Notes: generated by a model from the sequence alone, not told the origin. Positions 1 to 9,535 are shown, numbered from the stretch's first letter. The stretch: 64,000 nucleotides of DNA from Oscillospiraceae bacterium (GCA_015069195.1 SVJA01000002.1:186001-250000), one strand, 5' to 3'. Translations and numbers: made by a program.

Positions 1-69
1 TAAGGCGGTTATGCTCCTTGTCGTGTGTGTATATGTTTAAGCTACGTTAGTGTGGGAACTAGAGCGCAG

Positions 70-156
70 CTATTTTTTTGAAATAGAGTACAAGATAATT
101 CTGACAACTATTTCGATTATGTATAACATAATTGCGATAATTTCATAATCACTCAT
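70..156 (-). CDS. small hydrophobic holin-like type I toxin candidate
   Basis: This 28-residue ORF starts MSDYEIIAIM and is almost entirely one membrane helix ending in SISKK. A very strong ribosome binding site (AAGGGAGGTG) lies just upstream of the ATG. An M-S-x-Y-E start, one helix and a basic tail resemble the short holin-like toxins of type I toxin-antitoxin loci in Firmicutes, which act at the membrane and are silenced by an antisense RNA. Downstream on the minus strand the sequence ATAACCGCC runs off the left edge. I infer that it is one arm of a terminator, but the other arm is outside the window. The antisense RNA was not identified. It could also be an ordinary small membrane peptide. 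Confidence 0.5.
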   Translation of the reverse strand: MSDYEIIAIMLYIIEIVVRIILYSISKK

Positions 157-318
157 ATCTATCACCTCCCTTCCTTTCCCGCAACTCCGGGTAAGAGCTT
201 TGGGTTAGTACAAGGAGAATAACTGCTGCATTATAAATAATGCCCCGGTGCCGTAGCACCGTAGTAGAATCTTAACAGAGATGGTTAGGATTTACAAATT
301 TCCCGGGAAATAATGGGA

Positions 319-358
319 CAAAAAAATAAACGGCTGACTTGGTTTGCAAGTCAGCCGT
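319..358 (-). terminator. intrinsic terminator of the ttcA-like gene
   Basis: A 10-bp perfect stem (CGGCTGACTT / AAGTCAGCCG) has a 7-nt loop and is followed on the minus strand by a T-rich run. It lies a few bases beyond the stop codon of the ttcA-like gene. Confidence 0.85.
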
Positions 359-364
359 TGCTCT

Positions 365-1096
365 TTATTTTTCGCTGATTTCAGGCCAGAGGCCTCTTTT
401 TACCGCACCGAAAATATTTGTTTTAATCATATTGTTGTCTTTTTCGAGCAATTTAATTATTGCCTTGATCTCTGCTCGCTTGCTTGTCTTGTCCATCGGG
501 CAGGTGTTCTCTACCGTGGGGAACACGCCAAGCGATGCGTAGTGTTTGATCTCGTATTCGTTCACATAGATGAACGGTCTGATAACTGTTACACCACTTC
601 TGTCAAGATGTGTTTCAGGTGGGAAACAGTAAAATCTCCCTTCGTAGTGTAGGCTCAGGAGTGCCGTCTCAATAACATCGTCTTTGTGATGTGCAAGTGC
701 TACAACATTGCAACCGTTTTTTCTTGCATAGTCATTTAATGCACCGCGTCTGAGATTTGCACACAACGCACATGGATTCTGCTCTTGGCGTATATCAAAA
801 ACAATTTCTTTTATATGTGATTCAACAATTACGTGTTTAACACCGAGCGACTCGCAGTACTTGGTAATCGGCGTAAAATCCATTCCCTCAAAACCGAGTG
901 AAATGCTTATGGCAGTAAGTTCAAACTTTTTCGGGTAGAACCTCTTGAGCGATGCCAGTACCGTCAAAAGTGCCATGCTGTCCTTACCGCCTGACACACC
1001 GACACAAACATGGTCGCCGTCTTTTATCAGGTCGTAATCCTGTACCGCTTTTCTTGTCAAACTGAGTAAATGTTTTAATGCTTCTTTGCTATCCAT
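365..1096 (-). CDS. ttcA: TtcA-family tRNA 2-thiocytidine synthetase (PP-loop ATPase)
   Basis: A 243-residue PP-loop protein. The SGGKDS motif at about residues 35-40 binds and cleaves ATP to adenylate the target base. A CALC motif near the middle (PCALCANLRR) and a later cysteine (TCPMD) fit the cysteine pattern of TtcA proteins, which carry an iron-sulfur cluster and thiolate cytidine 32 of tRNA in the cytoplasm. The ATG at 1096 is preferred over a TTG six bases upstream, although the ribosome binding site is weak. The gene is monocistronic, with a promoter at 1133-1161 and its own terminator, and is divergent from the ATPase gene. TtcA/TilS-like PP-loop enzymes are hard to separate by eye, so the exact target base is inferred. 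Confidence 0.8.
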   Translation of the reverse strand: MDSKEALKHLLSLTRKAVQDYDLIKDGDHVCVGVSGGKDSMALLTVLASLKRFYPKKFELTAISISLGFEGMDFTPITKYCESLGVKHVIVESHIKEIVFDIRQEQNPCALCANLRRGALNDYARKNGCNVVALAHHKDDVIETALLSLHYEGRFYCFPPETHLDRSGVTVIRPFIYVNEYEIKHYASLGVFPTVENTCPMDKTSKRAEIKAIIKLLEKDNNMIKTNIFGAVKRGLWPEISEK

Positions 1097-1132
1097 AAAC
1101 AAATCAATTTCCTAATTAAAAAAATCATATAT

Positions 1133-1161
1133 ATTATGACAGTTTAGGGGTGATTTGACAA
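1133..1161 (-). promoter_or_regulatory. sigma-A-type promoter for the ttcA-like gene
   Basis: On the minus strand TTGTCA and CATAAT are separated by exactly 17 nt, about 40 nt upstream of the start codon. Confidence 0.65.
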
Positions 1162-1207
1162 GAGAAACCTGTGGTAGAAAAGATCTTGGTACGTAAAGTT
1201 GGTTACT

Positions 1208-1239
1208 GGCATTGCCGTGTGTGATAAGACGGCAATGCC
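1208..1239. other. perfect 11-bp inverted repeat between divergent promoters
   Basis: GGCATTGCCGT and ACGGCAATGCC are separated by 10 nt. Neither strand has a T-run behind the stem, so it is not an obvious terminator. It sits midway between the two divergent promoters in the 233-nt gap at 1097-1329, which otherwise holds only those promoters. It could be an operator, an RNA hairpin or a remnant of an inserted element. Confidence 0.6.
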
Positions 1240-1278
1240 GTAAAAGCACGACTTCTATTTACCATTTTTAAAAAATTG

Positions 1279-1307
1279 TTGAAAGTGGTAAAAATGTGTG
1301 GCATAAT
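1279..1307 (+). promoter_or_regulatory. sigma-A-type promoter for the DUF4143-type ATPase
   Basis: TTGAAA and CATAAT are separated by 17 nt, 22 nt before the ATG. The short leader contains the ribosome binding site GAGAGGTG. Confidence 0.75.
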
Positions 1308-1329
1308 GCTGCATGAGAGGTGATTTGCC

Positions 1330-2520
1330 ATGAAACTTATTACTCGAAATCAATACTTAGAAAAACTTATCAATGTAATCGGAACTCCGGATATTAAGGT
1401 AATCACGGGTGTTCGTCGTAGCGGGAAATCTAAGTTGCTTGAGGCTTTTAAGCACCATATAGAACAGAGCATATCCGAACACAACATCATTCAAATCAAT
1501 TTCAACTTACCGGAGTTTGAACATTTGCTTGAATACAGACCTTTGTACGATTATATCAATTCACAGTATGTGATAGGTAAAGAGAACTTTGTTTTAATTG
1601 ATGAAGTTCAGATGTGCACTGGCTTTGAGAAAGCAATCAACGGTCTGCACGCATCCGAAAAGTTTGATATTTATATCACCGGCTCAAATGCTTTCCTTTT
1701 GAGTTCTGACCTTGCTACGCTGTTTACCGGAAGAACCTTTGAAATCAAGGTGTTCCCGTTCTCGTTCAGCGAATATATGCTGTATTTTGGTTACAGCGAC
1801 AAGTATGCTGCCGTTGATAAGTATATGATTGAGGGCGGCATGGCAGGCTCTTATCTCTATAAAGATCAAGAAGCCAAATATGATTATATTGCCGATGTTT
1901 TCAATACGTTGATTGTCCGTGATATTCGCAAGAAATATAAAATTCGCAATATGCAGTTGATGGACAGACTTGTGGACTTCCTTATGGACAATATCTCAAA
2001 TCTGACCTCTGCACGAAACATTACAAGTACTTTCAGTGGATTAAAGGAAAAGGTCAACCATGTTACTATCAGCTCGTATATTCAATATTTGTGCAATGCC
2101 TTTGCCTTTTATAAAGTCCGCAGATATGACATTAAAGGCAAAAAGTATCTTTCCAGCAACGACAAGTATTATCTGAGCGACCATACTTTCCGCTATTCTA
2201 AGCTCGGTACGAAGAATATGGACTACGGCAGAATCCTTGAAAATGTGGTTGCTATAGAACTGCTTCGCCGAGGATACGAGGTCTACGTTGGTGTGCTTTA
2301 CAAGAAAGAAATCGATTTTGTTGCCATAAAGCGCAATGAAAAGATTTATATACAGGTATCTGATAACATCAGCGATGATAAGACATTTGAACGTGAGGTT
2401 TCGCCCTTGCTTCAGATCAATGATGCCTATCCAAAGATGGTGATTGCTCGCACTCGACACGATGAGTATCAGTACGAGGGCGTAAGGATTGTTGATATTG
2501 CGGATTGGCTACTTAACTGA
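1330..2520 (+). CDS. AAA-family ATPase with DUF4143-type C-terminus
   Basis: A 396-residue protein with the usual length and layout of the AAA_14/DUF4143 family. The Walker A motif is GVRRSGKS (residues 27-34) and the Walker B motif is VLIDEVQ (about 90). It is followed by a GSNAFLLSS sensor-like segment and the family's GRTFEIKVFPFSFSEY block. The C-terminal part holds a nuclease-fold-like motif, KEIDFVAI, with a conserved lysine soon after. Such proteins are common in gut anaerobes, often near mobile or defence genes, but their function is unknown. The gene has its own promoter and is followed after 47 nt by a broken HNH endonuclease gene. That neighbour makes an accessory or horizontally acquired origin plausible. 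Confidence 0.85.
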   Translation: MKLITRNQYLEKLINVIGTPDIKVITGVRRSGKSKLLEAFKHHIEQSISEHNIIQINFNLPEFEHLLEYRPLYDYINSQYVIGKENFVLIDEVQMCTGFEKAINGLHASEKFDIYITGSNAFLLSSDLATLFTGRTFEIKVFPFSFSEYMLYFGYSDKYAAVDKYMIEGGMAGSYLYKDQEAKYDYIADVFNTLIVRDIRKKYKIRNMQLMDRLVDFLMDNISNLTSARNITSTFSGLKEKVNHVTISSYIQYLCNAFAFYKVRRYDIKGKKYLSSNDKYYLSDHTFRYSKLGTKNMDYGRILENVVAIELLRRGYEVYVGVLYKKEIDFVAIKRNEKIYIQVSDNISDDKTFEREVSPLLQINDAYPKMVIARTRHDEYQYEGVRIVDIADWLLN

Positions 2521-2567
2521 TTGGCAAAGCTGTAGAAATATCCAAAACGGCAAATACGGAGAACGAT

Positions 2568-3224
2568 ATGAAATTTGAATATCAAGAATACAACAAAAAA
2601 GCCACTGACGATGAGTTGATAGATGATGTGACGCGTGTTGCTAAAGAACACGGCTTATCTTCTTTGTCGATGCATGAGTATAAAACATACGGAAGTTTCG
2701 ATAATTCTACCATCACCCGTAGATTTGGAACATGGAATCATGCATTGGAATTGGCTGGTTTAGAATGCAGAAATCGTTTTTACACTGAATTGGAGTTATT
2801 CAATAACTTGCAGCATGTATGAATTGCAAAAGGTTGCCAACCCACACGACGTGATATGGACAACAAACAATATTCGACGATTTCAAGTGGTGCATATATG
2901 CGAAAATATACGAAATGGTCGAACGCATTAAAAGCCTTTGTGGAATACATTAATAAAGATGTTAGTGATGACTTTTTCTATGGAGTAAACAGCGAAACAA
3001 GAAGGCATAAAACTGCCCGTGATATAAATCTAAGGTTACGCTTCAAGGTTATGCAACGCGATAACTTTAAATGCTGTACTTGCGGGGCTTCTCCCGCCAA
3101 AGATCCATCAGTTGAATTGCGCATTGACCACATAATCCCTTGGCCAAAGGGAGGAGAAACCGAGATTGATAATTTACAAACTTTGTGTTCCAAGTGCAAT
3201 TTAGGGAAGAGCGACCTTGCTTAA
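2568..3224 (+). pseudogene. HNH endonuclease interrupted by an in-frame TGA
   Basis: Two open segments (2568-2819 and 2823-3224) are in the same frame, separated only by TGA at 2820-2822. Reading through gives a continuous protein of about 218 residues. It has two copies of a DNA-binding repeat (YGSFDNSTITRRFGTWNHAL, then a second copy ending YTKWSNALKAF) and a C-terminal HNH domain (CCTCGASP, then RIDHIIPW, then LCSKCNLGKSDL). The HNH zinc cysteines and catalytic His are intact. As I recall homologues, the stop sits where they have Trp (LFxNLxxVW), so a TGG-to-TGA change is likely. The downstream segment has no good ribosome binding site. A sequencing error is the alternative. Confidence 0.8.
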
Positions 3225-3302
3225 AACTTGAAAATTTTGCATTCAGCACCATCGGTGCGTAGCCAATTTCTCTGAAATTGTTAAAGGGGTTGGGATGTTT
3301 CC

Positions 3303-3342
3303 CAATAAGTACACACCAGTGGATACCGCGGTGTACTTATTG
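3303..3342. repeat. 12-bp perfect inverted repeat
   Basis: CAATAAGTACAC at 3303-3314 is repeated inverted as GTGTACTTATTG at 3331-3342, with a 16-nt spacer. No T-run follows on either strand, so terminator function is doubtful. It may be the end or relic of a small mobile element. Confidence 0.6.
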
Positions 3343-3420
3343 CTATTCGTCATTCTTCATAATAGCAAATAAACTGATAAGAGCCGCAGAAAATATTGGT
3401 TTTATGCTTGTGGCTGTACC

Positions 3421-3460
3421 GACAAAAGCAGAACAGACATGACCGAAATCATGCCTGTTC
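3421..3460 (-). terminator. probable terminator of argGH
   Basis: On the minus strand GAACAGGCATGA pairs with TCATGTCTGTTC, with one G-U or mismatch position, and TGCTTTT follows. It lies about 90 nt past the argH stop. Confidence 0.6.
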
Positions 3461-3552
3461 CAAGAAAATTGCGAATTATTGTTTTACTAGCAGGGCGTCT
3501 TTGCCGGCGCGAAGGTTAAATCATTCCGATTTTAATAATTAATTGCTAATAA

Positions 3553-5001
3553 TCAAAACTCAAACCATTCTGCATAAGCCTGCGGAATTTTAATTTCGCT
3601 AAGCCACTTAGAAGCTTTTTCGATAGCTTTCTTTTCTGTGGCAGGAGCCGGTCCGCCGATAAGGCTACGGCCTTCTACGCAAGCTTCGACTGTGATGGCG
3701 TCGAAAAGATCATCTTTGAATATTTCCATCGGATCTTGTCCGTCTTCGAGTTCGCTCTTGCAGATTTCACGGATTTCATCAAGGGAGAGGTCGTCGATGC
3801 CTTTGTCCATTGATATACAAGTGATGACGAGCTTTCCGGTGATGGCGTGAGCCTGTCTGAACGGTATGCCGTTTTTAACGATGTAGTCAGCAAAGTCTGT
3901 GGCATTTGTGAAGCCTTTGGAAGATGCTTTGTACATGTTATCCTTGCGGAACTTGCAGGTTTCGAGCATTCCGGTGAAAACAGGGAGACACATTTTTACT
4001 GTGTCAATCGCATCGAAAACTCCTTCTTTGTCCTCTTGCATATCTTTGTTGTATGCGAGCGGAAGACCTTTCATAACTGTGAGAAGTCCCATGAGGTCAC
4101 CGTATACGCGGCCTGTTTTACCTCTGACGAGCTCTGCAACGTCGGGGTTCTTTTTCTGTGGCATAATGGATGAACCGGTAGAGTAAGTGTCGGACATTTC
4201 CACAAAGCCGAATTCGTGGCTTGACCAAAGGACAAGTTCTTCGCTGAAACGGCTGAGGTGCATCATAAGGATAGATGCGGCAGAGATAAATTCGATTGCA
4301 AAATCTCTGTCGGATACGCCGTCAAGGCTGTTTTCCGTAACACCGTCAAAACCGAGACGCTCTGCAACATATTCTCTGTCGAGGGGATATGTTGTACCTG
4401 CCAAAGCACCTGAACCGAGCGGCAAAATGTTTGCTCTGTTGTAGCAAGCGATGAAGCGCTCCGTGTCTCTTCTGAACATCTGGCAGTATGCCATCATATG
4501 ATGTGCGAGTGTGACAGGTTGTGCTCTCTGAAGATGTGTGTAGCCCGGCATGATAGTGTCGAGATTGTTTTCTGCAATATTTATAACAGTTTTCACAAGA
4601 TCTGAAAGCATATTGCATATCTCTGCGATTTCATCCTTGAGATACATTCTGATGTCGAGTGCAACCTGGTCGTTTCTCGAACGGCCTGTGTGGAGCATTT
4701 TGCCGACAGCGCCGATTTTCGCAGTGAGAAGTGTTTCGACATTCATATGAATGTCTTCCTGGTCAATGCGGAATTCTACTTTGCCTTCGTGGATATCTGC
4801 TAAAATTTCCTGCAAAGCTGCACAAATCTGCTTTGCGGCATCGGCGGGGATAACTCCCTGCTTGCCGAGCATTTCCGCGTGAGCGATGCTGCCGATAATG
4901 TCGTGGAAATATAATCTTTTATCAAAGCTGATAGATGAATTAAAATCGTCTACCTTTTTGTCTGTACCTGCGGTGAAACGTCCGCCCCAGAGTTTACTCA
5001 T
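3553..5001 (-). CDS. argH: argininosuccinate lyase
   Basis: A 482-residue member of the fumarase/aspartase superfamily. It cleaves argininosuccinate to arginine and fumarate, the last step of arginine synthesis, as a cytoplasmic tetramer. Clear signatures are LWGGRF at the N-terminus, TGRSRNDQV, the [13 protein letters not shown] block with the catalytic His, and the flexible-loop signature [12 protein letters not shown]. It is slightly longer than the usual 455-470 residues because of a short C-terminal extension ([12 protein letters not shown]). The start overlaps the argG stop by 4 nt, so the two are translationally coupled. The terminator candidate is at 3421-3460. Confidence 0.97.
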   Translation of the reverse strand: MSKLWGGRFTAGTDKKVDDFNSSISFDKRLYFHDIIGSIAHAEMLGKQGVIPADAAKQICAALQEILADIHEGKVEFRIDQEDIHMNVETLLTAKIGAVGKMLHTGRSRNDQVALDIRMYLKDEIAEICNMLSDLVKTVINIAENNLDTIMPGYTHLQRAQPVTLAHHMMAYCQMFRRDTERFIACYNRANILPLGSGALAGTTYPLDREYVAERLGFDGVTENSLDGVSDRDFAIEFISAASILMMHLSRFSEELVLWSSHEFGFVEMSDTYSTGSSIMPQKKNPDVAELVRGKTGRVYGDLMGLLTVMKGLPLAYNKDMQEDKEGVFDAIDTVKMCLPVFTGMLETCKFRKDNMYKASSKGFTNATDFADYIVKNGIPFRQAHAITGKLVITCISMDKGIDDLSLDEIREICKSELEDGQDPMEIFKDDLFDAITVEACVEGRSLIGGPAPATEKKAIEKASKWLSEIKIPQAYAEWFEF

Positions 5002-6233
5002 TTCTTTTCGTTCCTTTGTCTTGCCATTGCTCTGACTTTGATCGGGAGACCGAAGAGGTTTATGAATCCTGCAGAATCATTCTGATCGTAAACGTCATCC
5101 TCGTCAAATGTAGCGATTTCTTCGTTGTAGAGTGAGTACGGTGATGTAACTCCGGCATTGATCATGTTGCCTTTGTAGAGCTTCAATGTAACGTCACCTG
5201 TAACTGTCTCCTGTGTGCTGTCAACGAATGCTGAGAGAGCCTCACGGAGAGGTGTGAACCACTGACCGAAGTAAACGAGCTCAGCAAACTTTGCAGCAAC
5301 GAGCTCTTTGTAGTGCTGTGTATCTCTGTCGAGTGTGATTGTTTCGAGAACCTGATGTGCTCTGTAAAGAATTGTACCGCCGGGAGTTTCGTAAACGCCT
5401 CTGGACTTCATACCTACAAGACGGTTTTCTACGAGGTCTGCAAGACCGATACCGTTTGCACCGCCGAGTTCGTTGAGTTTTTTAACGATAGAAACTCCGT
5501 CCATCTTCTCACCGTCGATAGCAACCGGAATACCTTTTTCGAATGAAATCTTTACATAAGTCGGCTTGTCGGGAGCCATTTCCGGAGAAACGCCCATCTC
5601 AAGGAAGCCGGGTTTGTTGTACATAGGCTCATTAGCCGGATCCTCAAGGTCAAGACCTTCGTGTGAAAGATGCCAGAGGTTCTTGTCCTTTGAGTAGTTT
5701 GTCTCACGGTTTATCTTAAGAGGAATGTTGTGTGCCTCTGCGTAATCGATCTCTTCGTCACGTGACTTGATGTCCCAGATTCTCCAAGGAGCGATAATCT
5801 TCATGTCGGGAGCGAAAGCCTTAATTGTGAGCTCGAAACGAACCTGGTCGTTACCCTTACCTGTACATCCGTGGCAGATAGCGTCAGCGCCTTCTGCAAG
5901 AGCGATTTCAACAATTCTTTTTGCGATAACAGGTCTTGCGAAAGATGTACCGAGGAGATAGTCTCCCTCGTACTTAGCGCCTGCCTTAACAGTCGGGAAA
6001 ACATAGTCTTCGATAAACTCTTTGTTAAGATCTTCTATGTAAAGCTTTGATGCACCTGTAGCGATAGCTTTTTCCTCAAGACCGTCAAGCTCTGTGCCCT
6101 GTCCAACGTCACCTGAAACTGCTATAACTTCACAGTTGTTGTAGTTTTCCTTAAGCCACGGAATGATAATGGATGTATCAAGACCGCCGGAATATGCCAA
6201 AACAACTTTTTTAATATCTTTGTCTCTTGTCAT
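4998..6233 (-). CDS. argG: argininosuccinate synthase
   Basis: A 411-residue PP-loop ATPase that condenses citrulline and aspartate using ATP. The ATP-binding motif AYSGGLDTS is at about residues 13-21. The family blocks [13 protein letters not shown] and [19 protein letters not shown] follow in the expected order. The length matches the usual 400-415 residues. It is the first gene of argGH, with a near-consensus promoter at 6274-6302 and a ribosome binding site GGAGG six to eight bases before the ATG. No T-box or other leader structure was seen, so control by an ArgR-type repressor is possible but no operator was identified. Confidence 0.97.
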   Translation of the reverse strand: MTRDKDIKKVVLAYSGGLDTSIIIPWLKENYNNCEVIAVSGDVGQGTELDGLEEKAIATGASKLYIEDLNKEFIEDYVFPTVKAGAKYEGDYLLGTSFARPVIAKRIVEIALAEGADAICHGCTGKGNDQVRFELTIKAFAPDMKIIAPWRIWDIKSRDEEIDYAEAHNIPLKINRETNYSKDKNLWHLSHEGLDLEDPANEPMYNKPGFLEMGVSPEMAPDKPTYVKISFEKGIPVAIDGEKMDGVSIVKKLNELGGANGIGLADLVENRLVGMKSRGVYETPGGTILYRAHQVLETITLDRDTQHYKELVAAKFAELVYFGQWFTPLREALSAFVDSTQETVTGDVTLKLYKGNMINAGVTSPYSLYNEEIATFDEDDVYDQNDSAGFINLFGLPIKVRAMARQRNEKK

Positions 6234-6273
6234 TTTCGTTATTCCTCCAATTTAATATAAAGTTAACGCACCT

Positions 6274-6302
6274 ATTATAGCCCAACAGCGTTGTCGGTGC
6301 AA
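6274..6302 (-). promoter_or_regulatory. sigma-A promoter of argGH
   Basis: On the minus strand TTGCAC and TATAAT are separated by 17 nt, about 40 nt upstream of the argG ATG. Confidence 0.8.
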
Positions 6303-6334
6303 TAAAAAGGTTTTATTTAATCTGAAAAATCGTG

Positions 6335-7906
6335 CTATTTAAATTCCTTGAAATATTCGGAACTTGCGATAAACTCAAAATTTCTTTTGCCGTCGGTTGC
6401 AAACAATATATACTCGTCTGAATTGTCCGAAACCTCATCAACATAATATGCACTGTTGGGGTAAATACTGAGTGAATGGTTTTTCCCGGAGAACTTTTTA
6501 AGAAGTAATCCGGTGTGACGTAAAAGTCCGTCTTCGCACGATATAATGCACACGTCATCGCTAATTACAGTAAAAGAAAATACATCCCCTTTTACGAACC
6601 TTTTAAATTTGTCGCCGGAGCCGTAATACAAATTATCGTTTTTTTCAAAATAAAACTTATTTTTATTTTCTGTCAGTTTGTAATTCTCTATATCTGCGGC
6701 AAGGGTTGTGCCTTTGGCGCCTGCTTTTGCTTTGACTTTGCATAAATCGGATCGGTCTCTAAGATAATATACGTAATCACCGTCGTATGAAATCTGTATA
6801 TTGGTAACATCCAGAACAAGTTTTGTTTCATTACCTTTTTTATCTACATAGTGGATATTTGTGTTTCCGCTGTTTCCGTCGGATGTGTAGAAACAATCAA
6901 AAAAGTTTTTAATTCCGACAGTATTGTTTACGGTAATAACGTTTGACGGCAAAACAAGTTTCAATCGGTTTTGGTAAAGCTCTGTGACAGCACCTGTCGG
7001 TGTTGCAACGTAAGTTTTTTTGTCTGGTGTGAAGTACAAAAGCTGTGTGCTTTCGGAGTTGATATATACAAATCCGTAGTAATCATTCAGATAGAGATCG
7101 TTGCACAACTCGACACATTTTTTGTCATTTTTGGTGTAGCGGTATAAAGTGTTTACTCCTATTTCATCACCGCTTTTGATAAAAATACAAGAACCTTTGT
7201 CTGAAACGCTGATGACCGAAGTTTTCTGAGGGAAGTCCTTTCCGATTAACGTACTTTCCTTTCCGTTGAAACAATAGACTTGTGCAGAGCCGTAACCGGA
7301 AACCGTGTAGACTATGGAGGATCCGTCAGGTGAAATTGCATAGTTTGTCACACCGGTTGCAATCTGTTTAGGCTTTTTGCCGTCAAGGTTTGTTTTGTAT
7401 AATGTGTCCGGATATGTTATGTACGCTGCGGCTTTTCCTTGTGATGAAAGGCTGTAGTTTTCGATATCGGCCGCAACTCTTGTTACTTTGTTGTTTTTGA
7501 CACAGTACAGTTCTCTGGCATCTTCTACGACGGAATCCGCCGGAACTACCCAGAACATACAAACATCGCCGCCAAGGCTCGAACTTTTGTCCACATATCT
7601 TCCTTGGAGTTCGGTATCAATTTTCCTGCCGTTGTTGCAAATCAATATCTTTCCTTCGGCAGTTGTAAACAAAACTATATCGGTTTCTCTTTTTATGAAA
7701 CTTTCATTGTTTGAAAAAATAATTACAAACGCCGTCAGTACGACAGAAATAATTAAAAATGCGGAAATTCCGAAAATAAGCCAAAGTTTTAATTTGGATT
7801 TTTTCTTTATGGGTTTGTTTTGTGTATCTTCCGTATGTCTTGGCTCCGGTGCATATTCTTGGGGTGCATTTTCTGTCGGTACAAATAAAAGGTCTTCGTC
7901 ATTCAT
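6335..7906 (-). CDS. membrane-anchored beta-propeller-like protein, copy 1
   Basis: A 523-residue protein of unknown function. Residues 1-40 are a cytoplasmic tail that starts MNDEDLLFVPTE and ends in a basic patch (KPIKKKSK). One transmembrane helix spans about 41-64, and the remaining roughly 455 residues are predicted outside. The outer part has repeated strands of the type YAISPDGSSIVY and ISYDGDYVYYL, each followed by a product-like LY or VYC strand. This is typical of TolB/WD40-like or DUF5050-like propellers. It is clearly paralogous to the next upstream gene (shared SGYGSAQVYCFNGKES and DKGSCIFIK blocks). It is the last gene of an operon led by an ABC ATPase and permease. A sensor or substrate-binding partner for that transporter is an inference. 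Confidence 0.7.
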   Translation of the reverse strand: MNDEDLLFVPTENAPQEYAPEPRHTEDTQNKPIKKKSKLKLWLIFGISAFLIISVVLTAFVIIFSNNESFIKRETDIVLFTTAEGKILICNNGRKIDTELQGRYVDKSSSLGGDVCMFWVVPADSVVEDARELYCVKNNKVTRVAADIENYSLSSQGKAAAYITYPDTLYKTNLDGKKPKQIATGVTNYAISPDGSSIVYTVSGYGSAQVYCFNGKESTLIGKDFPQKTSVISVSDKGSCIFIKSGDEIGVNTLYRYTKNDKKCVELCNDLYLNDYYGFVYINSESTQLLYFTPDKKTYVATPTGAVTELYQNRLKLVLPSNVITVNNTVGIKNFFDCFYTSDGNSGNTNIHYVDKKGNETKLVLDVTNIQISYDGDYVYYLRDRSDLCKVKAKAGAKGTTLAADIENYKLTENKNKFYFEKNDNLYYGSGDKFKRFVKGDVFSFTVISDDVCIISCEDGLLRHTGLLLKKFSGKNHSLSIYPNSAYYVDEVSDNSDEYILFATDGKRNFEFIASSEYFKEFK

Positions 7907-7955
7907 TATAAAATCTCCTGTTATTTAATTTTATATATGTTTTCTTTTTTTAGTA

Positions 7956-9512
7956 TTAATAGAACCGAGAGGAGCTTCCGATTAGTTCAAAACCTTCTTC
8001 GCCGTCAAAAGAATATAATTCGTACATATCTGAACGTATTTCCTTGTAGAAGAAAAGAGAATTCGGGTAAGAGAAGAAGTCTACACTACCATATTCTAAT
8101 ATGCTGACATTTCTACCTTTGCGACACTTATAAGTTCCGCTTGAACATGAAAACACACAGATGTCGTCATCAAGCACCGTGATTTTTTCGAAGGAGGCGC
8201 TCATAACCTCCCTTGAGAGTAATTCATTGAAACCGTAATACAATGTGCCGTCTATGATGAAATAAAGTTGTGCAGAATCAGTTGAGATTGCGAAGTTGTC
8301 AACGTTTTCCGCCAACAAAATACCATTTGCGTTTGCCTTTGCTTTAAGCATATAAAGATTTTTGCCGATTGTCAAAAAGTATGCAGTATCGCCGTCATAT
8401 GATATGGTTATGAAATTTACGGCATTTTCTGTCAGCGTGTGGAGAACAGCTTTTTTATCAAGGTAATATAGTTTTTTCGTATTATTTGCTTCTGCGGATG
8501 AATAAAAACTGTCGCACAGATTTTTTATACCGTATGTATAGTCACAAGAACCGGTCCTTGCGGACATATGCGGCGTAACGGTGAATGCGGAAACTTGTTT
8601 TGCCGAATCATCCTTTTCTGCAATGTATGTACTGCCGTCTGCTTCTGTATAGAGAATTTGAGTATTGTTGTAATTAAAACATATTATGTAATTAAAATTA
8701 TTGCAGAGTTCGACATATTCATTATTTTTACGTGTGTAACGGTAAAGCGGGCCGGCTTCCTCATCTGAATTACCTTTTATATAAATGTAATTACCTTTGT
8801 CCGATAATCCCAGGATTGTTGTATTTGCCGGAAAATTATCGTCAATCAAAATACTTTCAGAGCCGTTGAAGTAATAAACTGATGTATAGCCGTAACCGGG
8901 AACCGTGTATGCTGCTGCAGAGCCGTCAGGAGAAATTTCATAATCGGATACTTGATCTGCAATGTATGTTGTCTTGTCATGCTTAAATTCAATTTTATTC
9001 AGCGCACTTGCTCCCGATAAATACAATGCAGAGTTTCCTTCTGCCGAAAGACGGAAACTCTTTGCCTCTCCGGTAATATATGTTGCCTCGCCGTCTTCGA
9101 TATGGTACAAATCTTTCGGTGAATTTGCGTCTTCCGTGTTTTTTGCAGTTGTCAGAAGCGCCGAATCGCCATTTATACCGGTCACGAAGTTTACTCTTTT
9201 GCCGGGGATTTCTGTATCTATTTCCTCTCCGTTTTCGCAAACGATAACCGTGTCATATCCTGTTGTAAAAGCTATGTAGTCGGTTTCCTGTTCTATGTAT
9301 TTGCTGCCTGACAGAAAAACTACGATGACAGCAATGATAACGCTTGTCAAAACAACTGCTCCTGACACAATACCGAATATCGGCCAGAACTTGGACTTGG
9401 ATTTTTTTCGTGTAGAGTCAATCGTATTTTCGACAGATGGGTCTTGCGGAATGATATATTCTTCGGTTGAAACCGGTTCTGCCGGAATAAAAAGGTCATC
9501 GTTGTTTTGCAT
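7956..9512 (-). CDS. membrane-anchored beta-propeller-like protein, copy 2
   Basis: A 518-residue paralogue of the adjacent gene. The ATG at 9512 (MQNNDDLFIP) is chosen because it follows an AGGG-type ribosome binding site. Longer reading of the same frame would run into the permease gene. The architecture is the same: an acidic N-terminal tail with the shared DDLFIPAE motif, basic stop-transfer residues (TRKKSKSK), a helix at about 42-67 and a large outer domain. The outer domain has propeller-like strands (YEISPDGSAAAY, ISYDGDTAYFL). Both copies keep a GYG-VYYFNG segment and an RYT-ELCN segment, so they arose by tandem duplication and then diverged. No catalytic motif was seen. Function is unknown; linkage to the transporter is the main clue. 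Confidence 0.7.
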   Translation of the reverse strand: MQNNDDLFIPAEPVSTEEYIIPQDPSVENTIDSTRKKSKSKFWPIFGIVSGAVVLTSVIIAVIVVFLSGSKYIEQETDYIAFTTGYDTVIVCENGEEIDTEIPGKRVNFVTGINGDSALLTTAKNTEDANSPKDLYHIEDGEATYITGEAKSFRLSAEGNSALYLSGASALNKIEFKHDKTTYIADQVSDYEISPDGSAAAYTVPGYGYTSVYYFNGSESILIDDNFPANTTILGLSDKGNYIYIKGNSDEEAGPLYRYTRKNNEYVELCNNFNYIICFNYNNTQILYTEADGSTYIAEKDDSAKQVSAFTVTPHMSARTGSCDYTYGIKNLCDSFYSSAEANNTKKLYYLDKKAVLHTLTENAVNFITISYDGDTAYFLTIGKNLYMLKAKANANGILLAENVDNFAISTDSAQLYFIIDGTLYYGFNELLSREVMSASFEKITVLDDDICVFSCSSGTYKCRKGRNVSILEYGSVDFFSYPNSLFFYKEIRSDMYELYSFDGEEGFELIGSSSRFY

Positions 9513-9535
9513 AATAAATCCCTCGTTCTTAATGT

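Larger units (their letters stand above)
3225..3552. other. gene-free gap with two strong hairpins
   Basis: This 328-nt stretch between the HNH pseudogene and argH has no supportable gene. It holds a short stem GCACC-GGTGC near 3250, the 12-bp inverted repeat at 3303-3342, and the probable argH terminator at 3421-3460. The segment 3462-3552 shows nothing recognisable. Confidence 0.6.

Noticed and set aside
2820-2822. Possible reassignment of TGA to Trp
   Set aside because: Many genes in the window (for example the DUF4143-type ATPase, spoIIIE, PBP2, minD) end at TGA and show normal lengths, so the standard code holds.
3346-3470. Short minus-strand frame ending IFSAALISLFAIMKNDE, similar in feel to Fst-type toxins
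   Set aside because: No start codon or ribosome binding site is present in frame and a stop lies close upstream; it overlaps the argH terminator.
1-3500. Integrated mobile element
   Set aside because: The ATPase, HNH relic and hairpins suggest accessory DNA, but no integrase, transposase, target-site duplication or complete ends were seen.
6234-6334. T-box or arginine-responsive leader before argG
   Set aside because: The leader is only about 30 nt long and shows no T-box or riboswitch features.
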